NCBI GenBank assembly: GCA_035515055.1
Contig: DATJBV010000067.1
Location: forward strand, 1-64,000
Length of the DNA: 64,000 nt
Source: Pollutimonas sp035515055
GTDB lineage: Bacteria; Pseudomonadota; Gammaproteobacteria; Burkholderiales; Burkholderiaceae_B
Direction of reading: 5' to 3'
Of this stretch, positions 43,797 to 51,956 are shown one piece after another (within the stretch, counting starts at the first letter, position 1; each line of letters begins with the position of its first letter). The translations under genes were made by a program, and so were the position numbers. The notes beneath the pieces are model-generated. The model was not told the origin of the DNA, did not search any database, and saw nothing but the letters and a program-made list of their open reading frames with translations.

Positions 43797-45230
43797 ATGG
43801 ATGTCGATGCGCTACTGCTGGCTCGTATTCAATTTGGCTTTACGATAGCCTTCCACATTATTTTCCCGGCGATTACGATCGGGCTTGCCAGCTACTTGGC
43901 AGTGCTGGAAGCCTGCTGGCTGAACACGCACAAGACAGTGTTCCGCGATCTTTACCATTTCTGGGTCAAGATTTTCGCCGTGAATTTCGGCATGGGCGTC
44001 GTCTCTGGCCTGGTCATGGCTTATCAGTTCGGCACGAACTGGAGTTTTTTTTCGGAGTTTGCGGGCGGGGTGACGGGACCATTGCTGGCCTATGAAGTGC
44101 TTACCGCCTTTTTCCTCGAGGCAGGGTTCCTGGGCGTCATGTTATTCGGCTGGACCCGCGTGGGCCCAGGGCTGCACTTTCTTTCCACCGTCATGGTGGC
44201 GTTGGGCACGCTGTTGTCGGCGACCTGGATACTGGCGTCGAACAGCTGGATGCAGACGCCGGCCGGCTATGAAGTGATCGGCGGCCGCGTGGTGCCGGTG
44301 GACTGGCTGGCCGTGATTTTCAACCCGTCATTCCCTTACCGGCTGGTGCATATGGGGTTGGCCGCATTTCTCGTGACGGCCCTTCTCGTGGCGGCGTCCG
44401 CAGCCTGGCACCTGCTGCGCGGATACGACAATCCGGCTATCCGGAAAATGCTTTCCATGGCGATGTGGATGGTTCTTGTAGTGGCTCCCCTGCAGGCGGT
44501 CGTCGGTGATTTTCACGGCTTGAATACGCTGGAGCACCAGCCGGCGAAGCTCGCCGCCATTGAAGGCCACTGGGAAAACAAGCCCGGTGAAGGGGTGCCA
44601 TTGACGCTCTTCGGTTGGCCCGACATGGAACAGGAAAAGAACCATTTCGCTGTGGAAGTTCCGCGGTTGGGCAGCCTGATCTTGACCCACAGCTGGGACG
44701 GCCAATTCACGGGCCTCAAGGAATTCCCGCCGAACGACAGGCCTAACGCCACCATCGTCTTCTGGACGTTTCGCGTCATGGTTGGACTGGGCTTCCTGAT
44801 GATAGGGCTGGCGGTGTGGGGCGCGTGGGCGCGGTTGCGCGGCCGGCTCTACGACTCCCGTCCGCTGCTGCGCATGACGCTCTATATGGGTAGCTCGGGT
44901 CTCGTTGCCATGTTGGCGGGATGGTTCACGACCGAAATCGGGCGCCAGCCTTGGGTGGTCTATGGTGTGATGCGCACGGCCGACGGGGTATCGCGGCACG
45001 GTGCGCTCGAGGTCGGAATCACACTTGCGCTATTCGTCGTCGTGTATTTCGTTCTTTTCGGCGCCGGCACCGTCTACATACTTCGCCTGATTCGCAAAGG
45101 GCCGGCAATATCCGGCGCCGAGACCGAACCCAGGGGCGGTCCCGGCGAGCAGCACACGCCGGCCCGTCCGTTGTCCGCAGCCCCGGATCGGGTGGCTGAC
45201 AATGCGCCAACTTACGTTCCGGAAGGGTGA
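43797..45230 (+). CDS. cioA: Cytochrome bd-type ubiquinol oxidase subunit I (cyanide-insensitive CIO type)
   Basis: A 477-residue membrane subunit of a bd-type quinol oxidase reducing oxygen to water. The N-terminal haem ligand is His20 in QFGFTIAFHIIFP; FPYRLVHMGLAAF carries the His ligand of haem b558. About nine membrane segments and a short Q-loop place it in the CIO subgroup rather than E. coli CydA. The ATG at 43797 has AAGGAG 6 bases upstream; an in-frame start at 43716 lacks support. The subunit II gene starts 4 bp after the stop. Confidence 0.93.
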   Translation: MDVDALLLARIQFGFTIAFHIIFPAITIGLASYLAVLEACWLNTHKTVFRDLYHFWVKIFAVNFGMGVVSGLVMAYQFGTNWSFFSEFAGGVTGPLLAYEVLTAFFLEAGFLGVMLFGWTRVGPGLHFLSTVMVALGTLLSATWILASNSWMQTPAGYEVIGGRVVPVDWLAVIFNPSFPYRLVHMGLAAFLVTALLVAASAAWHLLRGYDNPAIRKMLSMAMWMVLVVAPLQAVVGDFHGLNTLEHQPAKLAAIEGHWENKPGEGVPLTLFGWPDMEQEKNHFAVEVPRLGSLILTHSWDGQFTGLKEFPPNDRPNATIVFWTFRVMVGLGFLMIGLAVWGAWARLRGRLYDSRPLLRMTLYMGSSGLVAMLAGWFTTEIGRQPWVVYGVMRTADGVSRHGALEVGITLALFVVVYFVLFGAGTVYILRLIRKGPAISGAETEPRGGPGEQHTPARPLSAAPDRVADNAPTYVPEG

Positions 45231-45234
45231 CGCC

Positions 45235-46242
45235 ATGGGTATCGATCTCGCCTTATTGTGGGCAATCATCATATTGTTCGGCATCCTCATGTACGTCGTG
45301 ATGGACGGATTCGATCTGGGCATCGGAATTCTGTATCCGTTCATCACCGACAAGCAAGACCGGGACGTCATGATGAATACTGTCGCCCCGGTCTGGGATG
45401 GCAATGAAACCTGGCTGGTCTTGGGCGGGGCGGGATTACTGGCGGCGTTTCCCGTCGCCTACGCCGTCATCCTGAGCGCCTTTATGCTGCCGCTTATTTT
45501 CATGTTGTTGGGCCTTATCTTTCGCGGAGTGGCGTTCGAGTTTCGCTACAAAGCCCCGGACGCCCGACGACATTTGTGGGACAAGGCCTTTATTGGCGGG
45601 TCGGTCACCGCCACCTTTTTCCAGGGCGTTACGTTGGGCGCCTATATGGACGGCATTCCCATGGTCGGCAATGCCTATGCCGGCGGGCCGCTAGACTGGT
45701 TCACGCCGTTCGCCATCTTCACGGGGCTGGGGCTGCTGGTCGCCTATGCTCTTCTTGGCTGCACGTGGCTGATTTGCAAAACCGAGGGCGAATTGCATAG
45801 CCGCATGCTTCATCTGGCCAGGCCGCTGACCTTGGCCTTGCTTGCCGTCATTTTGATCATAAGTGTATGGACGCCGATTGCTCATGGCGATATTGCCGCG
45901 CGCTGGTTCAGCCTGCCGAATCTGTTCTGGTTCCTGCCGGTCCCGATATTGGTATTGGCGGCTGCCTGGCGCCTGTTGCACTCGTTGGGCAACCATCCGC
46001 ATGTTGAACCGTTCCTGTTGACGCTCGCCCTGGTCTTCTTGGGCTACAGCGGCCTGGGCATCAGCGTGTGGCCCAATATAATACCCCCGGACGTCAGCAT
46101 CTGGGAAGCGTCCGGCCCGCCCCAAAGTCAGGGCTTTACTCTGGTTGGCGCATTGCTTATAGTGCCTCTTATCCTCATGTATACGGGCTGGTCGTATTAC
46201 GTATTCCGGGGAAAGGTCAAGGCGGGGGATGGGTATCATTAA
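45235..46242 (+). CDS. cioB: Cytochrome bd-type ubiquinol oxidase subunit II
   Basis: A 335-residue membrane protein with about eight to nine hydrophobic segments; MDGFDLGIGILYPF and WDGNETWLVLGGAGLLAAFPVAYA are the CydB signatures. It pairs with CioA. The ATG at 45235 follows GGAAGGG and lies 4 bp after cioA; a start at 45202 would overlap cioA by 29 bp. The stop codon overlaps the DUF2474 start (TAATG). Confidence 0.94.
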   Translation: MGIDLALLWAIIILFGILMYVVMDGFDLGIGILYPFITDKQDRDVMMNTVAPVWDGNETWLVLGGAGLLAAFPVAYAVILSAFMLPLIFMLLGLIFRGVAFEFRYKAPDARRHLWDKAFIGGSVTATFFQGVTLGAYMDGIPMVGNAYAGGPLDWFTPFAIFTGLGLLVAYALLGCTWLICKTEGELHSRMLHLARPLTLALLAVILIISVWTPIAHGDIAARWFSLPNLFWFLPVPILVLAAAWRLLHSLGNHPHVEPFLLTLALVFLGYSGLGISVWPNIIPPDVSIWEASGPPQSQGFTLVGALLIVPLILMYTGWSYYVFRGKVKAGDGYH

Positions 46243-46397
46243 TGCCTCGCACTATGGTGAACAACGTGCCCGGCTGGCTTAGGCGTTTTGCCTGGCTGGT
46301 CGTTATCTGGGCGGCCAGCGTCGGTGTCTTGGCAATCGTGGCTTATATGCTGCGCATGCTGATGAATATGGCCGGCATGACCGCTGGGCCATCGTGA
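46242..46397 (+). CDS. DUF2474 small membrane protein of the bd oxidase operon
   Basis: A 51-residue single-span protein (MPRTMVNNVPGWLRRFAW, then a hydrophobic helix at about residues 18-40). It follows cioB with a TAATG stop-start overlap and matches the DUF2474 pattern of tiny proteins encoded after CIO oxidases. By analogy with CydX it may stabilise the oxidase, which is inference. It starts directly on the last base of the cioB stop codon, so translation is probably coupled. Confidence 0.8.
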   Translation: MPRTMVNNVPGWLRRFAWLVVIWAASVGVLAIVAYMLRMLMNMAGMTAGPS

Positions 46398-46508
46398 CCG
46401 ATGGCTGATTGGCGGGGCACACGAACGCCAACCGATGTACGATACAGGGTTCAGATGATGCCGTCGAACCCTCTGAATAATCCGGCACAGACACCAAGGA
46501 ACCGAAAC

Positions 46509-49361
46509 ATGCAACAACTGGAAAGCACCGCAATAGCGCTGGCCGAGCCACAAGATATTTCCACCGAAGTTCTTATCGAAAAGTATGCAAAAGGTGGTGA
46601 AACCAGCATTACTGAAGTGCGCGCCCGTGTTGCCAACGCGCTGGCTCAAGTCGAAGACCCAAAGCAGCGCAAAAAATACGCCGACGAATTCTTGTGGGCG
46701 ATGCAGCACGGCTTTATTCCGGCTGGCCGCGTCAACAGCGCCGCCGGCACCGATCTGCAAAGTACGCTCATCAACTGCTTCGTCCAGCCGGTAGGGGATT
46801 CCATCACCGAGCGCGTCGATGGCAAGCCGGGTATTTACACGGCGCTTGCCCAAGCCGCCGAAACCATGCGGCGCGGGGGCGGCGTCGGGTACAACTTCTC
46901 CTCGATTCGTCCGCGCGGCGCGATGGTGAAGGGCACGGGCAGCAGCGCCTCTGGCCCTATCTCCTACATGCGCGTGTTCGATCGTTCGTGCGAAACCGTT
47001 GAATCCGCCGGCGCGCGGCGCGGCGCACAGATGGCGGTCATCAACGTCACGCACCCCGATGTCATGGAGTTCATTACCGCCAAGCAGGAACGCGGACAAT
47101 TGAATAACTTCAATGTGTCGGTGGGTGTTACAGACGCATTCATGCGTGCCGTCGAGGCCGATGGCCCATTCGAACTTACCCATGCCACAGAGCCCAATGC
47201 CGATCTGAAAACCAAGGGCGCCTATCTGCGCGACGACGGTCAATGGGTGTATCGCACTGTCCAGGCCTCCGAAGTCTGGGACCTGATCATGCAGAGCACC
47301 TACGCGGCCGCCGAGCCCGGGGTTCTTTACCTGGACCGCATCAACGCCGAAAACAATTTGGCGTATTGCGAGGTCATTGAAGCCACCAATCCTTGTGGCG
47401 AACAGCCTTTGCCCGACTACGGTTGCTGCTGCCTTGGCAGCCTCAACCTTACCGCCTATGTTACGTCGCCATTCGGCGCGGATGCCGGCTTCGATTACAA
47501 GAAAATGCGCCGCGCAACCAAGCTTGCCGTCCGCATGCTCGACAATGTGCTTATCGCAACCAAATGGCCGCTCGAAGAGCAAAAGCGCGAAGCAGACGCC
47601 AAGCGCAGGCTGGGCCTTGGCTTTACAGGCTTGGGCGACACGCTAATCATGCTTGGCGTTCGCTACGACTCGGAAAAGGGCCGTGAAATGGCTGCCGACA
47701 TGGCGCGCGAGATGCGCGACGCCGCCTACGAGGCGTCGGTAGATCTGGCCAAAGAACGCGGCGCGTTTCCAATGTTCGATGCCGACAAGTACCTGCGGAG
47801 CGGATTCGCATCGCGCTTGCCCGATACCTTGAAGGACGCTATTCGCCAGCACGGCGTCCGCAACTCGCACCTTACGTCCATCGCGCCTACGGGCACCATT
47901 TCGCTGGCATTTGCCGATAACGCATCCAATGGCATCGAACCTGCTTTTTCATGGTTCTACAACCGCATGAAGCGCATGGCCGACGGCAGCAAAAAAGACT
48001 ATACCGTCGAAGATCACGCCTATCGCGTCTATCGGGCAATGGGTGGCGACACTGACAATCTTCCGGAACCGTTCGTATCGGCGCTGGAAATATCGGCCAT
48101 GGACCACATGCTCATGGTCGCCGCTGTGGCGCCTCATGTGGATGCAGCCATTTCCAAGACCGTCAACGTGCCGGTCGATTATCCCTACAGCGACTTCAAA
48201 GACCTGTACATGAAGGCGTGGCATAGCGGCCTCAAGGGCATCACCACCTACCGGCCCAATAGCATATTGGGCGCGGTCTTGTCGGTGCCCGCCGCCGCCC
48301 CGCAGGCAAGTACGCCGCAGCCCATCACATTATCAGAGCAGGACAAACGCCTCGTGCTAACCGAAGTCGCCATGTCGCCCCCATTGGCGTCGCTGCGTTG
48401 GCCGTCGCGCCCCGCCTTGCCCACAGGGGCGGCTGGCTGGGTCAGCGAAACCATCCACACGCCGCAAGGCGAATTCGCCGTCGTCGTGGCCGACAAGGAC
48501 GATGTTCCCTTCGAAGTCTGGGTGCTGGGCGGCCAACCCCCTCGGGGCCTTGACGCCATCGCCAAGACGCTTTCCAGCGATATGCGGGCGAATGACCGCG
48601 GCTGGCTGCGGAAAAAACTTTCAGTATTGTCCAGCGCGTATGGCGATGGCTTCCAAATGCCAATGCCGCCCAATGGCGACCTTGTTCAAGTGCCTAGCGC
48701 CACGGCTGCGCTCGCAAAGCTGGTGCAGTGGCGTTACGACGACCTGGGCGCACTGGAGGCGAAGCCGAACGATCCAACGCCCGTGTTGAATGCGCTTTTT
48801 GCGCCTCACGAACCGAAAACCGGGACGGATGGCACGCTGGCGTGGGTAGCCGATGTACGCAACCCGTCCACGCAGGATGACTTTGTCTTGATGCTGAAAG
48901 AGCTTCAAATGCCCGACGGCAGCCGCCGACCATATAGTATGTGGCTTACCGGGGCTCACCCCCGGGCGCTGGATGGTTTGTGCAAACTGCTAAGCCTGGA
49001 CATGCGTGTCGTAGACCCCGCCTGGATAGGCATGAAGCTGCGCAAGCTCCTGAATTACGCGGAACCGCGCGGCGACTTCCTGGCACGGGTACCTGGGTCA
49101 GACAAGCAGGCAAATTACCCGTCGACCGTGGCCTATGTCGCACAGTTGGTCATACACCGTTATGCCATGTTGGGTATCCTTACGGAAGATGGTCTTCCCA
49201 TCAACGCCATGGGGGTAGTTGCCGACGAACCCGCCCAGCAGCTGCATCTTAGTATTCCCATGGTGGGCTTGCTCTGCAACGAGTGCGGTAATCATGCGGT
49301 CATAAAGAAAGACGGCTGCGACTTCTGCACCGCATGCGGCGCTATCGGCGCCTGCGGCTAA
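46509..49361 (+). CDS. nrdJ: Adenosylcobalamin-dependent (class II) ribonucleoside-diphosphate reductase
   Basis: A 950-residue class II reductase that makes deoxyribonucleotides with a B12-generated thiyl radical. NCFVQPVGDSI holds the first redox cysteine, and NPCGEQPLPDYGCCCLGSLNLT contains the radical Cys (about residue 296) and NxCxE motif; ASNGIEPAFSWFY is also conserved. Two TSCPD-like domains occur in tandem near residues 660-730 and 800-865. A four-cysteine zinc-ribbon tail (CNECGN and CTACGAIGACG) ends the protein. The start at 46509 has AAGGA 8 bases upstream; frames open to 46401 lack this. No B12 riboswitch fits in the short gap after the oxidase operon. Confidence 0.93.
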   Translation: MQQLESTAIALAEPQDISTEVLIEKYAKGGETSITEVRARVANALAQVEDPKQRKKYADEFLWAMQHGFIPAGRVNSAAGTDLQSTLINCFVQPVGDSITERVDGKPGIYTALAQAAETMRRGGGVGYNFSSIRPRGAMVKGTGSSASGPISYMRVFDRSCETVESAGARRGAQMAVINVTHPDVMEFITAKQERGQLNNFNVSVGVTDAFMRAVEADGPFELTHATEPNADLKTKGAYLRDDGQWVYRTVQASEVWDLIMQSTYAAAEPGVLYLDRINAENNLAYCEVIEATNPCGEQPLPDYGCCCLGSLNLTAYVTSPFGADAGFDYKKMRRATKLAVRMLDNVLIATKWPLEEQKREADAKRRLGLGFTGLGDTLIMLGVRYDSEKGREMAADMAREMRDAAYEASVDLAKERGAFPMFDADKYLRSGFASRLPDTLKDAIRQHGVRNSHLTSIAPTGTISLAFADNASNGIEPAFSWFYNRMKRMADGSKKDYTVEDHAYRVYRAMGGDTDNLPEPFVSALEISAMDHMLMVAAVAPHVDAAISKTVNVPVDYPYSDFKDLYMKAWHSGLKGITTYRPNSILGAVLSVPAAAPQASTPQPITLSEQDKRLVLTEVAMSPPLASLRWPSRPALPTGAAGWVSETIHTPQGEFAVVVADKDDVPFEVWVLGGQPPRGLDAIAKTLSSDMRANDRGWLRKKLSVLSSAYGDGFQMPMPPNGDLVQVPSATAALAKLVQWRYDDLGALEAKPNDPTPVLNALFAPHEPKTGTDGTLAWVADVRNPSTQDDFVLMLKELQMPDGSRRPYSMWLTGAHPRALDGLCKLLSLDMRVVDPAWIGMKLRKLLNYAEPRGDFLARVPGSDKQANYPSTVAYVAQLVIHRYAMLGILTEDGLPINAMGVVADEPAQQLHLSIPMVGLLCNECGNHAVIKKDGCDFCTACGAIGACG

Positions 49362-49381
49362 GTCGCTGGCATGGTGACGGG

Positions 49382-49414
49382 AGCTGGTTGCTACTTGATG
49401 GCAACCAGCTTCTT
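49382..49414. terminator. Hairpin at the end of nrdJ and the convergent hypothetical gene
   Basis: AGCTGGTTGC (49382-49391) pairs with GCAACCAGCT (49401-49410) around a 9-base loop, with TCTTTGGTTT after it on the plus strand. The stop codon of the minus-strand gene lies in the loop, so the hairpin can serve both genes. Confidence 0.7.
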
Positions 49415-49906
49415 TGGTTTCCGACTGCTGCGTTGCTTTACTGTCTTGCCGTCATAGTCGTAAATATCGATTTTGTCGCTTGATTCGCGACTGGGCGTTT
49501 GCAGCGTCAGCTGCCCCGGTTGGGCGGACACCTTTATAAGTTCAGAGCAGGAGCCGAACTCCGGCGACATCTTATAGCCGTCTGCCCGCAAGACGATCCA
49601 TCGGTACATCACCGGACACACGTTATCGCCGCGGTTGATCGACACCAGGGCAGCGTGCGCCTTTGGCATCTTGAATGCGTGCGAGATATTCAGCATTCCC
49701 GTGATCTCCGGTTCGAGATCGGCGGAATCGAGCCGCAATTTAGACTCGTATACGTATTCGCTGGGGCTGATATATAGCTTGCCGTAGGGCGTGGATAGTT
49801 GAAGGCGAGATGGGGTGCTCGGCCATTCCAACATAGTGCCATGGGCGCCGAAGCTGCAGGCGGCGGCAAGCAGGGTGGCAAAAAGGTGTTTGCTTGTGAA
49901 AGACAT
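49391..49906 (-). CDS. Hypothetical secreted/periplasmic protein
   Basis: A 171-residue protein with a signal peptide (MSFTSKHLFATLLAAACSFGAHG). The mature part contains SRLQLSTPYGKLYISPSEYVYESKLRL, a central Cys pair (NVCPVMYRW and FGSCSELIK) that may form a disulfide, and a basic C terminus. I do not recognise the family. The ATG at 49906 follows GGGAG at a normal distance; the frame is open to 49966 without support. It is convergent with nrdJ. Confidence 0.65.
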   Translation of the reverse strand: MSFTSKHLFATLLAAACSFGAHGTMLEWPSTPSRLQLSTPYGKLYISPSEYVYESKLRLDSADLEPEITGMLNISHAFKMPKAHAALVSINRGDNVCPVMYRWIVLRADGYKMSPEFGSCSELIKVSAQPGQLTLQTPSRESSDKIDIYDYDGKTVKQRSSRKPKKLVAIK

Positions 49907-50047
49907 GTAGGCACTCCCAATAAGCGGTTGTTGGGCGCCTGTTCCGATGGGTGGCGCGAAAACCACTACTTGTAAATGCTATTACATTTCATTTGCGTTA
50001 GATTTGCAAGGCGAAGTAAGCTGTGTTACAAACTTTGCCGGGCGCTG

Positions 50048-50245
50048 CTAGGCCGTACTGAACATCAGGTACACCAGCGCAATGCTCATGAGACCGAAAT
50101 AAACCACGACGCCAGCAACCAGGGCGCGAATAATGGTTTTTACCCGTTGTCGAAGAGCGGGGCGGGCGTGGCGGTAACTGCGCGCATGCCACCACCAAGT
50201 GGCGACGCACGCCAGTACGCTTAGCAAAATAATGCTCAATTTCAT
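50048..50245 (-). CDS. Small two-helix membrane protein
   Basis: A 65-residue frame with two hydrophobic segments (about residues 3-20 and 43-63) separated by a basic loop (HARSYRHARPALRQRVK). It begins 8 bp after the chemoreceptor gene on the same strand, so it could be the last gene of that operon. No good ribosome-binding site is visible and no family is recognised. Confidence 0.5.
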   Translation of the reverse strand: MKLSIILLSVLACVATWWWHARSYRHARPALRQRVKTIIRALVAGVVVYFGLMSIALVYLMFSTA

Positions 50246-50253
50246 GCGGCATT

Positions 50254-51930
50254 CTAGCCGATGGCGTGAAATGCGGTCCGTTGCGCCTTGCTGCCGCTCT
50301 GAATCACCATGGCGGCGACATCGTTCGCGCTGAACAGCGCAGGCGTGGTGTCCACCGTGCCGACGGCGTGTTCGACGGATGTATCGATTCTGAAGACGCT
50401 TACTGCCCGTGCCAGGTCGGCGGCCTGCGACTTGAGTTCCTCACTGGCACCCGTTGCTTCCTCCACCATCGTGACATTCTGCCGCGTCATTTTATCCATC
50501 TGATGAATGGTGATGCTGACCGAATCGATCTCGGTACTTTGATCGCGGCTGGCATCGGTAATTTCGCTCATTAGCTGTGCCACGCGTTGTACCGAGCTCA
50601 CGATTTCATCCATGGTCTTGCCTGCCGTATCGACCAGCGTACTACCCGCATCGACATTAAGAACAGATTCGTCGATCAGCACCTTGATTTCTTTGGATGC
50701 TTCGGCGGAACGCTGTGCCAGACGCCGAACTTCCGATGCCACAACCGCAAAGCCGCGTCCCTGGTCGCCGGCGAGTGCCGCCTCAACCGCGGCGTTCAAC
50801 GCCAGGATATTTGTCTGGAAAGCAATGCTGTCCACGACACCGATAATGTCAGCGATCCGCTGCGACGACATTTTGATCAATTCCATCGTCTCCACCACCC
50901 GTGACACAACAGTGCCGCCGCGCAGCGCATTATCGGCAGCGATCTTCACCTGCTCGTTGGCCAGGCCCGCATTGTCGGCGGTCTGTTTGACGGTTGAATT
51001 GAGTTTTGCGATCGACACCACAGCCTGCCCGAGAGCCTTTGCCTGCTGCTCGGTGCGACCGGAAAGGCTAAACGTGCCACTGACGATTTCCGTCGATGCC
51101 ATTTCGATAGTCGAAGCGCCTTGCCGCACCTGCCCAACAATCCGCATCAGACTGTCGTTCATTTTCTGCAGAGACAGCATCAGCATACCGGTCTCGTCGC
51201 GCGAGACGGCCGAAATTTGCGTGGTTAGATTGCCGGCCGCGACCTGGGTAGCCAGGTTTACCGCTTCCTTGATCGGGCGGGTAATAGTACGGGTAATGAG
51301 AACACCAATCCCCGTACCGACGACGGTGCCGACGCCGGCGAGCACAAGCATCAGCAGGAGCGCACTCTTGACTGTTTCGCCGGCATGTCTTCCCTCGGCG
51401 ATGGCCTGCTCCGCATATTGGCGACTGAGAAAATCGAGCGATTGGACAAGCGAGGTACCGAATCCTTGTAAGTCGGCCGGGAGGACGACGTCATGGGACG
51501 CGTCGGCTTTGTTGACTACATCGACAAACATCGCAAGTGCGCGCATGAAGTTCGCATATACGATTTTCAGCTCCGCAATGCCCTGCTGCTCGTCTGGCAT
51601 CAGGAAAGCAGCCTGTTCGAGTCTTGTTATATTTTCGGTAATAAACCCCGCCGACTGCTGAACCAATAACAGTTCCGCCCAGGCGTCCTGCCGATCGATA
51701 CTGACGAGCTCCGGTACTTTGCCCGCATTGGTCATCAAATCATTGAAATCCGATTTGATTGTGTTGACCAACACGCTCTGCGGGAAACGTTGATTTACCA
51801 GGATGTCTACGCTGGTGCTCGTGCGATACAGGTAAACAGCACCGATGGCCGTGATGGCAATCATCACCCCGATAATCAAGCCGAAGCCCGCGCCAAGGCG
51901 GCGTCCAATCGTCCAGTTCAACATCTTCAT
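50254..51930 (-). CDS. Methyl-accepting chemotaxis protein
   Basis: A 558-residue chemoreceptor. It has an N-terminal membrane helix (about residues 13-34), a periplasmic four-helix-type sensor domain (to about 190), a second membrane helix (190-212), a HAMP domain (ITRPIKEAVNLATQVAAGNL) and a long signalling coiled coil with the hairpin IAFQTNILALNAAVEAALAGDQGRGFAVVASEVR. In place of the usual Arg at the trimer-contact position (Tsr R388) there is Leu386 (EAALAGD for EAARAGE). It is the sixth gene of the operon with the RND transporter, 26 bp after it, which suggests taxis towards or from that system's substrate. Confidence 0.9.
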   Translation of the reverse strand: MKMLNWTIGRRLGAGFGLIIGVMIAITAIGAVYLYRTSTSVDILVNQRFPQSVLVNTIKSDFNDLMTNAGKVPELVSIDRQDAWAELLLVQQSAGFITENITRLEQAAFLMPDEQQGIAELKIVYANFMRALAMFVDVVNKADASHDVVLPADLQGFGTSLVQSLDFLSRQYAEQAIAEGRHAGETVKSALLLMLVLAGVGTVVGTGIGVLITRTITRPIKEAVNLATQVAAGNLTTQISAVSRDETGMLMLSLQKMNDSLMRIVGQVRQGASTIEMASTEIVSGTFSLSGRTEQQAKALGQAVVSIAKLNSTVKQTADNAGLANEQVKIAADNALRGGTVVSRVVETMELIKMSSQRIADIIGVVDSIAFQTNILALNAAVEAALAGDQGRGFAVVASEVRRLAQRSAEASKEIKVLIDESVLNVDAGSTLVDTAGKTMDEIVSSVQRVAQLMSEITDASRDQSTEIDSVSITIHQMDKMTRQNVTMVEEATGASEELKSQAADLARAVSVFRIDTSVEHAVGTVDTTPALFSANDVAAMVIQSGSKAQRTAFHAIG

Positions 51931-51956
51931 TTGTGTCCCTCCTTTAGTCGCCCAGG

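Noticed and set aside
46398..46508. Cobalamin riboswitch in front of the B12-dependent reductase
   Set aside because: Only about 110 bp separate the genes and no B12-box-like sequence was seen.
46239..47582. Long open frame antisense to nrdJ (447 codons)
   Set aside because: It is the mirror of a real, highly conserved gene with strong codon bias; its translation has no recognisable domain.
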